Source of the DNA: Amycolatopsis nigrescens CSC17Ta-90
GTDB lineage: Bacteria > Actinomycetota > Actinomycetes > Mycobacteriales > Pseudonocardiaceae
Length of the DNA stretch: 64,000 nt
Direction of reading: 5' to 3'
Assembly (NCBI RefSeq): GCF_000384315.1
Contig: NZ_ARVW01000001.1
Location: forward strand, 8,291,001 to 8,355,000
Shown here one piece after another: positions 23,689 to 32,015 of the stretch (its first letter is position 1; each line of letters starts with the position of its first letter). The position numbers were made by a program, and so were the translations under genes. Below the pieces are notes generated by a model that saw nothing but the letters and a program-made list of their open reading frames with translations, made no database searches and was not told the origin of the DNA.

Positions 23689-24852
23689 TTGGCTGACACC
23701 GACGTGCTCGTGATCGGCGGCGGCATCGGCGGGCTCGGCAACGCCTACGCGCTGGCATCGGGCGGGCACCGGGTGCGCGTGCTGGAACGCTCCCCCGCGT
23801 TCACCGAGGTCGGCGCCGGGCTGCAACTCGCCCCCAACGCCACCCGCGTGCTGCGGGAATGGGGACTGCTCGACGAGGTGCTCGACGCCGGGGTCCAGCC
23901 GCGCCGGCTGGTGCTCAAGGACGCCGTCGACGGGACCGAACTGACCTCGCTCGAATTCGACAAAGGGTTCACCGCCCGCTACGGCGCGCCCTACGTGGTC
24001 ATCCACCGCACCGACCTGCTCGACATCCTGCACCGGGCCTGCCTCCGGGCCGGGGTAGACCTGCGGGCCGGGCACGAGGTCCGCGACTTGACCGTCGACG
24101 ATCGTGGCGTCCGTGCCGACGGCGAGCACGAAGCCGATGCCGCGTTGGCCGCGGACGGCCTGTGGTCGTCGCTGCGGTCGCGGCTCACCGACGACACCCC
24201 GATCTGCTCGGGCTATGTCGCCTACCGCGGCGCGCTCCCGGTGTCGGAGGTAACCGGGGTGGACGCCGACGCGCTCACCGACGTGGTCGTCCACTTCGGA
24301 CCCGGCTGTCATCTGGTGCAGTATCCGTTGCGGCGAGGCGAAATGCTCAACACCGTTGCCGTGTTCGCCTCGCCCGGCTACCAGCGCGGCGACGCCGACT
24401 GGGGCGGGCCGGAAGAGCTCGATGCCGCCTTCGCCGGAACCTGCCCGGCCGTGCAGCGGGGGCTGGCCTGGCTCTGGCGGGACCGCCGCTGGCCGATGTA
24501 CGACCGCCTCCCGACCGACACCTGGGTGGACGGCAGGCTGGCGCTGACCGGTGACGCCGCCCATCCGATGTTGCAGTACCTCGCCCAGGGCGCCTGCCAG
24601 GCGCTGGAGGACGCGCACTGCCTCGCCGGCGAAGCGGCCAAACGGCAGCACGCGGAACCGGCCGACTGGCCGGAGATCCTCGCCGCCTTCGCCAGGTCCC
24701 GTTCCGCCAGGACGGCCAGGGTGCAGTCGACCGCGCGGATCTGGGGCGAGCTCTGGCACTGCGACGGGCTCACCCGCTCCCTGCGCAACGCGCTGCTCAC
24801 CGGCCGGGCACTGGACGACTACCAGTACGTCGACTGGCTCTACCTCGACTGA
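23689..24852 (+). CDS. 3-Hydroxybenzoate 6-hydroxylase (FAD-dependent)
   Basis: 387-residue group A flavin monooxygenase that converts 3-hydroxybenzoate to gentisate with NAD(P)H and oxygen. FAD motifs: GGGIGGLGNAYALASGGHRV at the N terminus and LALTGDAAHPMLQYLAQGAC in the middle; the latter, with MLQYLAQGACQALEDA, is typical of 3HB6H and salicylate-type enzymes. The start is TTG at 23689 after AGAGGA; the FAD fold begins at residue 5. With the upstream genes it forms a complete 3-hydroxybenzoate to fumarate plus pyruvate route. Its 3' end overlaps the sensor kinase gene by 13 bp, convergently. Confidence 0.92.
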   Translation: MADTDVLVIGGGIGGLGNAYALASGGHRVRVLERSPAFTEVGAGLQLAPNATRVLREWGLLDEVLDAGVQPRRLVLKDAVDGTELTSLEFDKGFTARYGAPYVVIHRTDLLDILHRACLRAGVDLRAGHEVRDLTVDDRGVRADGEHEADAALAADGLWSSLRSRLTDDTPICSGYVAYRGALPVSEVTGVDADALTDVVVHFGPGCHLVQYPLRRGEMLNTVAVFASPGYQRGDADWGGPEELDAAFAGTCPAVQRGLAWLWRDRRWPMYDRLPTDTWVDGRLALTGDAAHPMLQYLAQGACQALEDAHCLAGEAAKRQHAEPADWPEILAAFARSRSARTARVQSTARIWGELWHCDGLTRSLRNALLTGRALDDYQYVDWLYLD

Positions 24853-26006
24853 GCGGGCGGCGGGACCACCACGAGCACGCTGGTGCCGGAACCGGGATGG
24901 GAGCGGATGGTCACCGTGCCGCCGATCAGCTCGGCCCGCTCGGTGATGCCGTTGAGCCCGTAGCCGCCGGTGGACGTCTCCGGGTTGAAGCCGACGCCGT
25001 TGTCCCGGACCTCGAGCCGCACCCGGTCGCGATCGACCTCGAAGCAGAGTTCGGCCGTGCTGGCGCCGGCGTGTTTCTGCACGTTCTGCAGGGCTTCCTG
25101 GGCGATCCGATACAGCGCGACCTCCACGTGCTCGGGCAGCCGCTCGTCGCTCAGTTCGAGGTCCACCGCCAGCTCCGGCACCGAACGGGCCAGGCTGGCC
25201 AAGCCGCCGGCGAGCCCGAGGTCGTCCAGCACGGGCGGGCGCAACCCGCCGATCGCCGCGCGTGCCTCGTCCAGGGTGAGGTCGGTCAGCTCGCGGGCGC
25301 GCACGATCTGCGCGGCGGCGTAGGCGGGATCGTCCGCGACCGTCCGGTCCGCCGCGTCCAGGTGGTAGCCGAGGCTGACCAGCCGCTGGGAGATGCCGTC
25401 GTGGATGTCCCCGGCCAGCCGCCGCCGCTCGGCCTCCTGCGCGGCGATGACCTGTGCGACGAACAGCTCGTGGGACCGTTCGCGGCCAGCCAGCTGCCGG
25501 TGCAGCCGAGCCTGGTGCACGGCACCGGCGACCAGCCTGCCGATCATGGTGAGCAGCCGGACGTCACGGTCGGTGAACTCGCGCCGCAGCCGGGTGTGCA
25601 CGTTCAGCACGCCGACCAGTCCGGCCAGGTCGCTGGCCATCGGCACCGAGGCCATCGAGGTGAACTCGGAGCCGCGCAGTGCCGGGATCGGCTGGTAGCG
25701 CGGGTCGGACTCCTTGTCCTGCACGATCACCGCTGGCCGCCGGTGACTGGCGACCCAGCCGGTGACCCCGGTGCCGAGCGGCAGCCGCACCTGCCCGGCC
25801 ACGTCGAACGGCGGGGTCGCGCCGGCCAGCGTCAGCGAACGGCCCTCGTCGTCGAGTACGTGCACGAAGCACACGTCGGTGGCCGTCGCGTCCACGATCA
25901 GCTTGGCCACCGCGGCCGCGAGCGGTTCCACCCCGGGGCCTTCCGAGGTCGCCTGGATGATCGCGAGCAGCAGCGCGTTCTCCCGCCCGAGTTCGGCGGC
26001 CGTCAC
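24840..26006 (-). CDS. GAF-domain sensor histidine kinase (NarL-type)
   Basis: 388-residue soluble kinase. A GAF domain spans about residues 20-165 (LPLGTGVTGWVASHRRPAVI, then FTSMASVPMASDLAGLVGVL). The HisKA_3 box EAERRRLAGDIHDGISQRLV carries the phospho-acceptor H202, and the HATPase domain follows with ALQNVQKHAGAS and VRDNGVGFNPETSTGGYGL. No transmembrane segment is present, so it senses a cytoplasmic signal through the GAF domain. The start overlaps the response regulator stop (GTGA), marking a cognate pair. The stop lies inside the convergent hydroxylase gene. Confidence 0.93.
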   Translation of the reverse strand: MTAAELGRENALLLAIIQATSEGPGVEPLAAAVAKLIVDATATDVCFVHVLDDEGRSLTLAGATPPFDVAGQVRLPLGTGVTGWVASHRRPAVIVQDKESDPRYQPIPALRGSEFTSMASVPMASDLAGLVGVLNVHTRLRREFTDRDVRLLTMIGRLVAGAVHQARLHRQLAGRERSHELFVAQVIAAQEAERRRLAGDIHDGISQRLVSLGYHLDAADRTVADDPAYAAAQIVRARELTDLTLDEARAAIGGLRPPVLDDLGLAGGLASLARSVPELAVDLELSDERLPEHVEVALYRIAQEALQNVQKHAGASTAELCFEVDRDRVRLEVRDNGVGFNPETSTGGYGLNGITERAELIGGTVTIRSHPGSGTSVLVVVPPPAQSR

Positions 26007-26662
26007 CGGAAGATGCCCTCACGGAGTGCGACGGCCACCGCGCCGGCCCGGTCGGAGACCTCCAGCTTGCGGTAGATCGAGCGCAGATGGCTCTTCACCG
26101 TTTCTTCGCCGACGGTCAGGCGGCGGGCGATGCCCCGGTTCGACATGCCGGTGACCATGAACGACAGCACCTCGCTCTCGCGGTGGGTGAGGCCCTGGCG
26201 CGCACCCGGCCAGAACTCGCCGCTGGCCAGCCGCGCCGCAGTCTCCACCGCCCTGCCCGCCACCGCCGAGTCGATCACCCGCTCGCCGGCGTGCACCCGT
26301 TCCAGTTGCCGGACCAGTTCCTCGCCGGTGATCTGCTTGAGCAGGTAGCCGGACGCGCCCGCGCGCAGCGCCTGGAACAGGTACTGCTCGTCGTCGTACA
26401 CGCTGAGCAGCACCAGCCGCCGCGCCGGATCGAGGTCGAGCAGGCGGCGGCACAGGTCGAGGCCGCTGGCGCCCTGGAGCCGCACGTCGCACAGCACGAT
26501 GTCGGGGTTGAGGCCGGTCACCACCCCCACGGCCTGTTCCGCGTCGGTCGCTTCCCCGACCACCAGTACCCGGCCGCGAAACGGCGTCAACATCGACTTC
26601 AAACCCTGGAGGACCATCTCATGGTCGTCCACCAGCACGATCCGCACAGGCGTGTCCGCCAC
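26003..26662 (-). CDS. NarL/LuxR-type response regulator
   Basis: 219 residues. The receiver domain has the acidic pair in VRIVLVDDHEMVLQGLKSML, the phospho-acceptor D59 in DIVLCDVRLQG and the conserved lysine in GYLLKQITGEEL. The C-terminal LuxR helix-turn-helix reads LTHRESEVLSFMVTGMSNRG, then IARRLTVGEETVKSHLRSIY. The GTG start (VADTPVRI) fits the receiver fold, though no strong ribosome-binding site is seen. It forms an operon with the GAF kinase. Targets are not evident; the divergent kinase gene at 26783 is a candidate. Confidence 0.93.
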   Translation of the reverse strand: MADTPVRIVLVDDHEMVLQGLKSMLTPFRGRVLVVGEATDAEQAVGVVTGLNPDIVLCDVRLQGASGLDLCRRLLDLDPARRLVLLSVYDDEQYLFQALRAGASGYLLKQITGEELVRQLERVHAGERVIDSAVAGRAVETAARLASGEFWPGARQGLTHRESEVLSFMVTGMSNRGIARRLTVGEETVKSHLRSIYRKLEVSDRAGAVAVALREGIFR

Positions 26663-26782
26663 GAAGTGACCATACGGTGCGGGTTGCCCGATGTCAGCCC
26701 GCCTCCCCTGCCGTCTCCCCACTGCGGGGGGAGCCATCGCGGCCCGGCGACCCTAGCCTCGAACGAACGTGACGGGACGGTG

Positions 26783-27727
26783 ATGCACATGCCCGACAAG
26801 GTTTTCCGGATCGCGCGGGCGGCCCGCAGTCCCCGCCGCCCGGTGATGCTGGCCGTCGCCGGCGACAGCGCGTCCGGGAAGACGACACTCACCGCCGGGC
26901 TCGTGCAGGCGCTCGGCCCGGACCGCTGCACCTCGGTGTGCGTGGACGACTACCACCGCTTCGACCGCCGGGAACGCGCGAACAGCCCGTTCACCGCGCT
27001 GCACCCGGATGCCAACCATCTGGACATCATGGAGCAGCATCTCCAGCTGCTGGCCACCGGGCAGCCGATCCTCAAGCCGGTGTACGACCACGAGACCGGC
27101 GAGCTGACCAGGCCGCAGCTGGTGGAGCCGAACGATTTCATCATCGTGGAAGGTCTGCTTCCGCTGTACACCAAGCTGGCGCGGGCGTGCTTCGAGGTGA
27201 CGGTGTACCTCAACCCGCCGGAGCCGATCCGGCGCGGCTGGAAGGTCCGGCGCGACATCGCGCAGCGCGGCTACACCGAGCAGCGGGTGCTGGACGAGCT
27301 GGACCGGTGCGCGGCGGACTCCGCCGAGTTCGTCCGGCCGCAGCAGCGGCACGCGGACATCGTGGTCCGGTTCGCGCCGATCGCCACCCGCCAGGACCCG
27401 CCGGGCACGCCGCTGTCCGCCGAGCTGATGCTGCGCCCGACCGTCCCGCACCCGGACCTGCAGGCGGTGCTGGTGCCGACGGAGAACAAGGCCATTCACC
27501 TGAAACTGGAACGGGATCCCGATGGGCGCCCGTGCGACGCCCTGCACGTGCACGGCTATGTGCCGGTCGAGGAAAGCCGCACCGTGCAGCAGGCGATCTG
27601 GTCCGCCACCAACCAGTTCGGCGACCCGCCGCCGTGTCTAGGCCGCCTCACCCTTTCCCGCCGCAGCGAACCGATGGCCATCACCCAGCTACTCCTGATG
27701 CACCACCTACTCCACGCCCACCACTAG
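26783..27727 (+). CDS. Phosphoribulokinase/uridine-kinase-family protein
   Basis: 314-residue P-loop kinase. Walker A is VAGDSASGKTTLTAGLVQAL; the substrate segment SVCVDDYHRFDRRERANSPF and PVYDHETGELTRPQ, followed by FIIVEGLLPLYTKL, match phosphoribulokinases more than uridine kinases. Phosphoribulokinase makes ribulose 1,5-bisphosphate from ribulose 5-phosphate. No RuBisCO gene is in the window, so the physiological role is uncertain. The ATG at 26783 is used; one two codons later is possible. It shares an overlapping CTAG stop with the convergent DUF397 gene (27724-27727). Confidence 0.87.
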   Translation: MHMPDKVFRIARAARSPRRPVMLAVAGDSASGKTTLTAGLVQALGPDRCTSVCVDDYHRFDRRERANSPFTALHPDANHLDIMEQHLQLLATGQPILKPVYDHETGELTRPQLVEPNDFIIVEGLLPLYTKLARACFEVTVYLNPPEPIRRGWKVRRDIAQRGYTEQRVLDELDRCAADSAEFVRPQQRHADIVVRFAPIATRQDPPGTPLSAELMLRPTVPHPDLQAVLVPTENKAIHLKLERDPDGRPCDALHVHGYVPVEESRTVQQAIWSATNQFGDPPPCLGRLTLSRRSEPMAITQLLLMHHLLHAHH

Positions 27728-27906
27728 CCCTGGCCCAGAGTTGTCAGAAAGGCGCGCCAGGTCAAAGCTGGCAGGTCCAGGTGACCGGCCGCAGGCCGCT
27801 TCGAGTCGCGGACAAGTGTGGCGAAGGGGACAAAGGCGACCTCGACACAATCGCTCTGCTCCTGGTTGCCGCTGTAGCTGCTCTTGTGCCAAACCAGGTC
27901 GCTCAT
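27724..27906 (-). CDS. DUF397 small protein
   Basis: 60 residues: SDLVWHKSSYSGNQEQSDCV, then a short helical end. The WHKSSYSG...DCVEVA pattern is the DUF397 signature, a family encoded beside XRE/DUF5753 regulators in streptomycetes and relatives, where such pairs affect development and antibiotic output. GAAGGACGG precedes the ATG. It lies 16 bp downstream of the XRE gene and should be co-transcribed with it. The stop TAG overlaps the stop of the convergent kinase gene in CTAG. Confidence 0.9.
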   Translation of the reverse strand: MSDLVWHKSSYSGNQEQSDCVEVAFVPFATLVRDSKRPAAGHLDLPALTWRAFLTTLGQG

Positions 27907-27922
27907 CGAGGCCGTCCTTCAC

Positions 27923-28771
27923 TCAGTCGTAGTAGCTTGCCAGCGTGGCAAGCCAGTGGCGTGATTGTCCCCCATCCAGAGCGATCTGGTCGAGCTTGGT
28001 CAACGCGGTCCGGTGAATTGCGATCTCGGCAGGCTTCTCCAGGAGCAAGCTCGTCGTGTAGCCCGCGGTGTACACCACCGAAGGATGATCGTCGTGGTGC
28101 ATGATCCGGAACGGTCCTCCCAAAACTCCGACCGGCCCTGCATCTGAAGGAACGATCCGGACTATGCACTGTGGGCGGTCACTGAAGAAGATCAGCTTCA
28201 ACACCTGCTCTTGCATTATCTTGGCTGAGCCGACAGCTTCTCGCAGTACATTTTCGCGGATGAAGAACGTGCACTGCGGTGGATACCGGCGCCGCAGCAG
28301 GGATTGACGGGCCAGCCGCGTGCTGCTTCGACGCACTACATCATGCTCGTCCGCGTGCACATCCCACTCGAAAAGCACCCGCATGTAGTCCTCGGTCTGA
28401 AGCAGCCCAGGCACCAGCAACGGTTCGTAGCTCAGGATGGTGCTGGCAGAGTTCTCCTGCACGATCAGTGTCCGCAGCTCGTCGGGCAAACGCCCCTCAT
28501 GCGGCCGGACCCAGTAGCCGGTGTCGGCTTCCCGTGCCAGGGCGAGCAAATCCTCTAACTCGCCGTACTTCAGGCCACAACTCGCCGCGTACACGGCTAT
28601 GTCCACTTCACGTGTGCCGCGCTTGCCGCTCTCGACCCTGGACACCTTGCTCGGGGACCAGTGCAGGATCTTCGCCAGCGCGTCGCCGGTCAGCCCTGCT
28701 CTTTCCCTGATACGCACCAACTCGCCGCCCAGCTCACGGGAACGGACCGAGGACTCACTCTTACTCGCCAT
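27923..28771 (-). CDS. XRE-family regulator with DUF5753 domain
   Basis: 282 residues. The N-terminal helix-turn-helix is SRELGGELVRIRERAGLTGD, then LAKILHWSPSKVSRVESGKR (about residues 10-50). The remainder is the DUF5753 domain, with YEPLLVPGLLQTEDYMRVL and the C-terminal HHDDHPSVVYTAGYTTSLLL. In actinomycetes these partner with a DUF397 protein, here encoded immediately downstream. It is divergent from a small gene heading the type VII-like module, so it may regulate that module. The ATG of MASKSESSVRS is chosen; upstream sequence has no homology-like content. Confidence 0.92.
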   Translation of the reverse strand: MASKSESSVRSRELGGELVRIRERAGLTGDALAKILHWSPSKVSRVESGKRGTREVDIAVYAASCGLKYGELEDLLALAREADTGYWVRPHEGRLPDELRTLIVQENSASTILSYEPLLVPGLLQTEDYMRVLFEWDVHADEHDVVRRSSTRLARQSLLRRRYPPQCTFFIRENVLREAVGSAKIMQEQVLKLIFFSDRPQCIVRIVPSDAGPVGVLGGPFRIMHHDDHPSVVYTAGYTTSLLLEKPAEIAIHRTALTKLDQIALDGGQSRHWLATLASYYD

Positions 28772-28902
28772 CGCCCCAACGTAGAACCGCCTGCCACCCT
28801 CGCACGCGAACCACACGGCCGAATCACCGAAACGATAAACCCTTGCCCCAGGCAAAAGCCGATACCAATTCACCTAGCAGGTACAGCACCTCAGGGGGCA
28901 GG

Positions 28903-29121
28903 ATGAGAGACATTCCATCGCCATTTGATCCAACACTGGAGCAGGCCGTACGCACACATCTGCTCACCTCAGCCGACCAGGTGGCCGCCGCCGCGTCCCG
29001 GTTGCGGGCGGCCATCGCGCAAGGCCGCACACCTCCACAGGTAGGCGTCAAGCTCGCGGCATATCTCGAGGACCTCGCAAACCGGATGCGCAGTCAGGCG
29101 CAAGAAGGGTCAGACGAGTAG
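28903..29121 (+). CDS. Small helical protein of unknown function
   Basis: 72 residues from an ATG preceded by AGGGGGCAGG; an upstream frame of 20 codons has no ribosome-binding site and is left out. The sequence is mostly helical: LEQAVRTHLLTSADQVAAAA and LAAYLEDLANRMRSQAQEGS. It has no signal peptide or membrane segment. It lies divergent to the XRE regulator and 135 bp before the type VII-like module. I do not recognise a family. Its size and helix content would fit a regulator partner or a chaperone-like protein, but nothing decides this. Confidence 0.65.
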   Translation: MRDIPSPFDPTLEQAVRTHLLTSADQVAAAASRLRAAIAQGRTPPQVGVKLAAYLEDLANRMRSQAQEGSDE

Positions 29122-29163
29122 TACTACGCACCCGAGCATGAGTAACCCTGGCCAATCGTGCTC

Positions 29164-29177
29164 GCGGAGTACTCCGC
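29164..29177. promoter_or_regulatory. Perfect 14-bp palindrome before the type VII-like module
   Basis: GCGGAGTACTCCGC is perfectly symmetric and lies 80 bp upstream of the ATG at 29257. It fits an operator position. The adjacent XRE/DUF5753 regulator is a natural candidate binder (inference). Confidence 0.5.
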
Positions 29178-29256
29178 TTGCCTGGATGTCGCTGACAGCG
29201 CTCGCCTGATGTCGTACCGTCACAGACGACTGCGATTCGGGGAGGGAGCACAGTCT

Positions 29257-29577
29257 ATGGCCGGGTATGAGGTGGTCATCGAAGCGCTGCGAGAGGCCGG
29301 ACAGGCCGCGGGCGGTGCGTCGGACACGATCGGCGGGGTCAATGCCGCCGATAGCTTGCCCACCGGCGAGGCGGGTATGCCAGGCGGGCGCGTCGTCGGC
29401 AAGATCAATGCGGTCCGGGCCGCGTGGCAGGATCGCACCCGTGGGCTGACCACGGGGTTCACCGAGGTGTCCGACGCTTTCAGCCAGGCCGTCCAGCTCT
29501 ACCGCACCAACGAGCACGCCGCCCAAGCTGACCTGCGTGAAGCCACCAACAGTGCCGGTGGCAGGAGGCCGGTCTGA
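29257..29577 (+). CDS. Small helical type VII-secretion-associated protein (ESX-like partner)
   Basis: 106 residues from the ATG of MAGYEVVIEALREAGQAAGG, which has GGGGAGGGAG upstream. It is predicted to be two helices separated by a Gly-rich turn and ends in a charged tail. It lacks a clear WxG but has the size, helical pattern and gene position of WXG100-like partners or chaperones. The stop overlaps the start of the hydrolase gene (TGATG), so the pair should be made in equal amounts. Secretion through a type VII system is an inference; no ESX machinery gene is in the window. Confidence 0.65.
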   Translation: MAGYEVVIEALREAGQAAGGASDTIGGVNAADSLPTGEAGMPGGRVVGKINAVRAAWQDRTRGLTTGFTEVSDAFSQAVQLYRTNEHAAQADLREATNSAGGRRPV

Positions 29578-31313
29578 TGGTCACCTGGGCAGATGTACTG
29601 CGCTGGGACCCCGCGCCGACCCAGCAGGCGGTCGGTCCCATCAACACTGAGTACCTAAAGCTCGTCGGCGCGTCCGACGAGCTACGGACCGCCGCCAGCG
29701 TCGAAGGCTGGTCCGGACCCGCGGCCGGGGCAGCAATCGGCCGGGTCAACCAGCTCGTGGACGCCACCGAAGAACTAGCCGCCGAGCTGGGTTCCGCGCG
29801 ACGTGCTTTCGGTGACGTCGGCGACGCAATCACCGGTGTCGTCCACGCACGAGAAGAAGCCATCGGCCTCGCCCAAGCGCAGCGCTTCACGATCGGCCCC
29901 GATGGCGCGATCACGGACCCAGGACCGCCGCCGGGGACCCCGCCGGAGCAGGCCGAGGCCGTCGCGGCCGAGCGCCAACGCTTCATGGCCGAACTCAAGG
30001 ACCGCGTCGAGCAGGTCGTACGCCAAGCCAACGACATCGACTCCGACGCCTGTGCGGTGCTGGACAAGATCCTGTCCGGCACGGTGGTGGACACCAAGGG
30101 CAACGACAACGCCACCACTGGCCTCGCCGCCTACGGCGACGCCGGCTTCACCGTCGGCGGTCTGTCCATCCTGTCCCCGCCCGCCGACGGCGCCACCGTC
30201 GCGCAGAACGCCGCGTGGTGGGCCACCCTATCCCCGAACCAGCAGCGCCGGTTGATCCACGATCTGCCCGAACTCGTCGGAAATCGGGACGGCGTCCAAG
30301 GCTGGGCACGCAGCGAAGCCAACCTCGCCCTCGTCGGCAAGGAGCGCACCACCCTGCAGAACGCTCGCGCGAACCTCCAGGGGCAGCTCGAAAAACTCAC
30401 CAACGGCCCCGGCCACCAGAACACGCGCAATCTCCTGCAGGCCGAGCTCGCTAAGATCAACGACAAGCTCTCCAGCCTCGACTCGATCGACAAGATGATG
30501 CTCGACCCTCGCACCAGGAAACCCCTCGAGGGAAGACAACTCCTATCCCTCGACATGGGCGGCGACAGAGCGAAGGCCGCCGTCGCAACGGGCAATATCG
30601 ACACTGCCAAACACGTCGGCGTCTTCACCCCCGGAATGAACTCCAACGTCCAAGGCAGCTTGTCCGGCTACGTGGAGGACATGGACGAGGTGCGGCGATA
30701 TGCGAACGGTCTGGCCGGCGATTCCCCAACAGGAAACTCCGTGGCGATGGTGACATGGCTGGGCTACGAGCCGCCTACTTTGCAAGCGGACGACATGAGA
30801 GACGTGGGTGGTCTCATCACCGGTGCCCCGGCCAGCGAGGGAGCCAACAAGCTCGCCAATTTCCAAGAAGGTATTAACGCTTCACGCCGCGACGACCCCC
30901 ACTTGACCGCACTCGGCCACTCCTATGGGTCCACCACAACCGGTATCGCTCTGACTCAGAATCACGGAGTGGACGACGCTGTTTTCTTCGGGTCGCCCGG
31001 AATCTCCGAAACACCTACCCCTGTCTTCAATACTTCGAACCTCAACATCCCTGAAGGCCACGCTTACAACCTCTCCGCCGAGGGCGATGACGTCGCTGAC
31101 GCCGTCCCCGTCACTACCAGATACGGCCCACACCTAGAGAGTATGCCGGGCATGAACCAACTCTCTACCGATGGAACTACTGGACCCCAAGGGCCGATGG
31201 CCGCCTCTCACGGCCATAGTGAATACGCCAAAGGGGACGGCCGAATGGCCACCAGCGAGTACAATATGGCCGCCATCGTATCCGGCCACCCAGAACTGGC
31301 AGTAAGCAAATGA
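29577..31313 (+). CDS. Alpha/beta hydrolase (DUF1023) with N-terminal WXG-like domain
   Basis: 578 residues. The N-terminal 130 residues form a helical hairpin with SVEGWSGPAAGAAIGRVNQL, where WSG occupies the WXG position; this is the type VII-exported architecture. A long coiled linker is rich in Arg/Gln/Leu (about 240-305). The C-terminal half is a DUF1023 alpha/beta hydrolase with nucleophile Ser449 in LTALGHSYGSTTTGIALTQN, Asp in VFFGSPGISE or AEGDDVADAVP, and His in ASHGHSEY. Substrates of this family are unknown; lipids or cell-wall esters are likely. It is coupled by 1-4 bp overlaps to genes on both sides. Confidence 0.83.
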   Translation: MVTWADVLRWDPAPTQQAVGPINTEYLKLVGASDELRTAASVEGWSGPAAGAAIGRVNQLVDATEELAAELGSARRAFGDVGDAITGVVHAREEAIGLAQAQRFTIGPDGAITDPGPPPGTPPEQAEAVAAERQRFMAELKDRVEQVVRQANDIDSDACAVLDKILSGTVVDTKGNDNATTGLAAYGDAGFTVGGLSILSPPADGATVAQNAAWWATLSPNQQRRLIHDLPELVGNRDGVQGWARSEANLALVGKERTTLQNARANLQGQLEKLTNGPGHQNTRNLLQAELAKINDKLSSLDSIDKMMLDPRTRKPLEGRQLLSLDMGGDRAKAAVATGNIDTAKHVGVFTPGMNSNVQGSLSGYVEDMDEVRRYANGLAGDSPTGNSVAMVTWLGYEPPTLQADDMRDVGGLITGAPASEGANKLANFQEGINASRRDDPHLTALGHSYGSTTTGIALTQNHGVDDAVFFGSPGISETPTPVFNTSNLNIPEGHAYNLSAEGDDVADAVPVTTRYGPHLESMPGMNQLSTDGTTGPQGPMAASHGHSEYAKGDGRMATSEYNMAAIVSGHPELAVSK

Positions 31314-31951
31314 CGAAATGGAAACCAGTGCCGCGATCTGACAACAATTCTCTCGGTTTCCTCGCCACCGCAATCGCGTGCACGGTCGTACTGACAGCAT
31401 GCAGCAACGGCGCCGATCCCTATCTTGACAACGACAACTCACGAGAAGACATGAGCCTGCAACATCAATGGTCCGAACTCATGCAACGCCCCAACATCGA
31501 CGAGGTCGTGGCCAAGTACGAGAAGATGCAAAAAGAGGTCACCGAGGCACTTAGTTCTGAACTTGGACTACCCCAATGGTCGATCGGCGGCAACAACAGC
31601 ACGAACCCGGGATGCAATGACTTCCGCCAAGTCGATTCCTGGGACGCAATAAAGGAAAGCATTGCCGGAACTACAACGCCCGCCCGGATTTCAACAGAAC
31701 AGTGGCCAAAGGCGGTTGACACAATCAAGAGAGTTGTAGCAGGCCACGGTTTCACAACTCCAGGACTTGTGGTCGACAAGGGAGATTTCCACACCATGGA
31801 TCTCTATGATGGCTACGGTGCGAAATTCAATGTAATGACCGGAACTGAAGGCAATAATACGGTCATCGGCGTCAGCACGGGTTGCCACCTTCTCCCGGAA
31901 GCGAAGCAGCGTGGCGTGCCGAGGTCTACGGCCACTCCGCCCACAGGCTAA
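31310..31951 (+). CDS. Lipoprotein, LppA-like
   Basis: 213 residues. The signal peptide runs NSLGFLATAIACTVVLTACS with lipobox LTAC; the mature part has IDEVVAKYEKMQKEVTEALS, NPGCNDFRQVDSWDAIK and VIGVSTGCHLLPEAKQRGVP, with two conserved-looking cysteines outside the lipobox. The overall pattern is LppA-like (moderate confidence). It overlaps the hydrolase gene by 4 bp (ATGA), so it belongs to the same module; as an outer-face lipoprotein it could receive, restrain or neutralise the exported hydrolase (inference). Its base composition is visibly more AT-rich than that of its neighbours, which suggests transfer. Confidence 0.78.
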   Translation: MTKWKPVPRSDNNSLGFLATAIACTVVLTACSNGADPYLDNDNSREDMSLQHQWSELMQRPNIDEVVAKYEKMQKEVTEALSSELGLPQWSIGGNNSTNPGCNDFRQVDSWDAIKESIAGTTTPARISTEQWPKAVDTIKRVVAGHGFTTPGLVVDKGDFHTMDLYDGYGAKFNVMTGTEGNNTVIGVSTGCHLLPEAKQRGVPRSTATPPTG

Positions 31952-32015
31952 CGACGCGTCGTTAGCCTGCTGCACCTCCGAAGTGGGCGCGCCTGAGCAG
32001 CGGACATTCTCCGAG

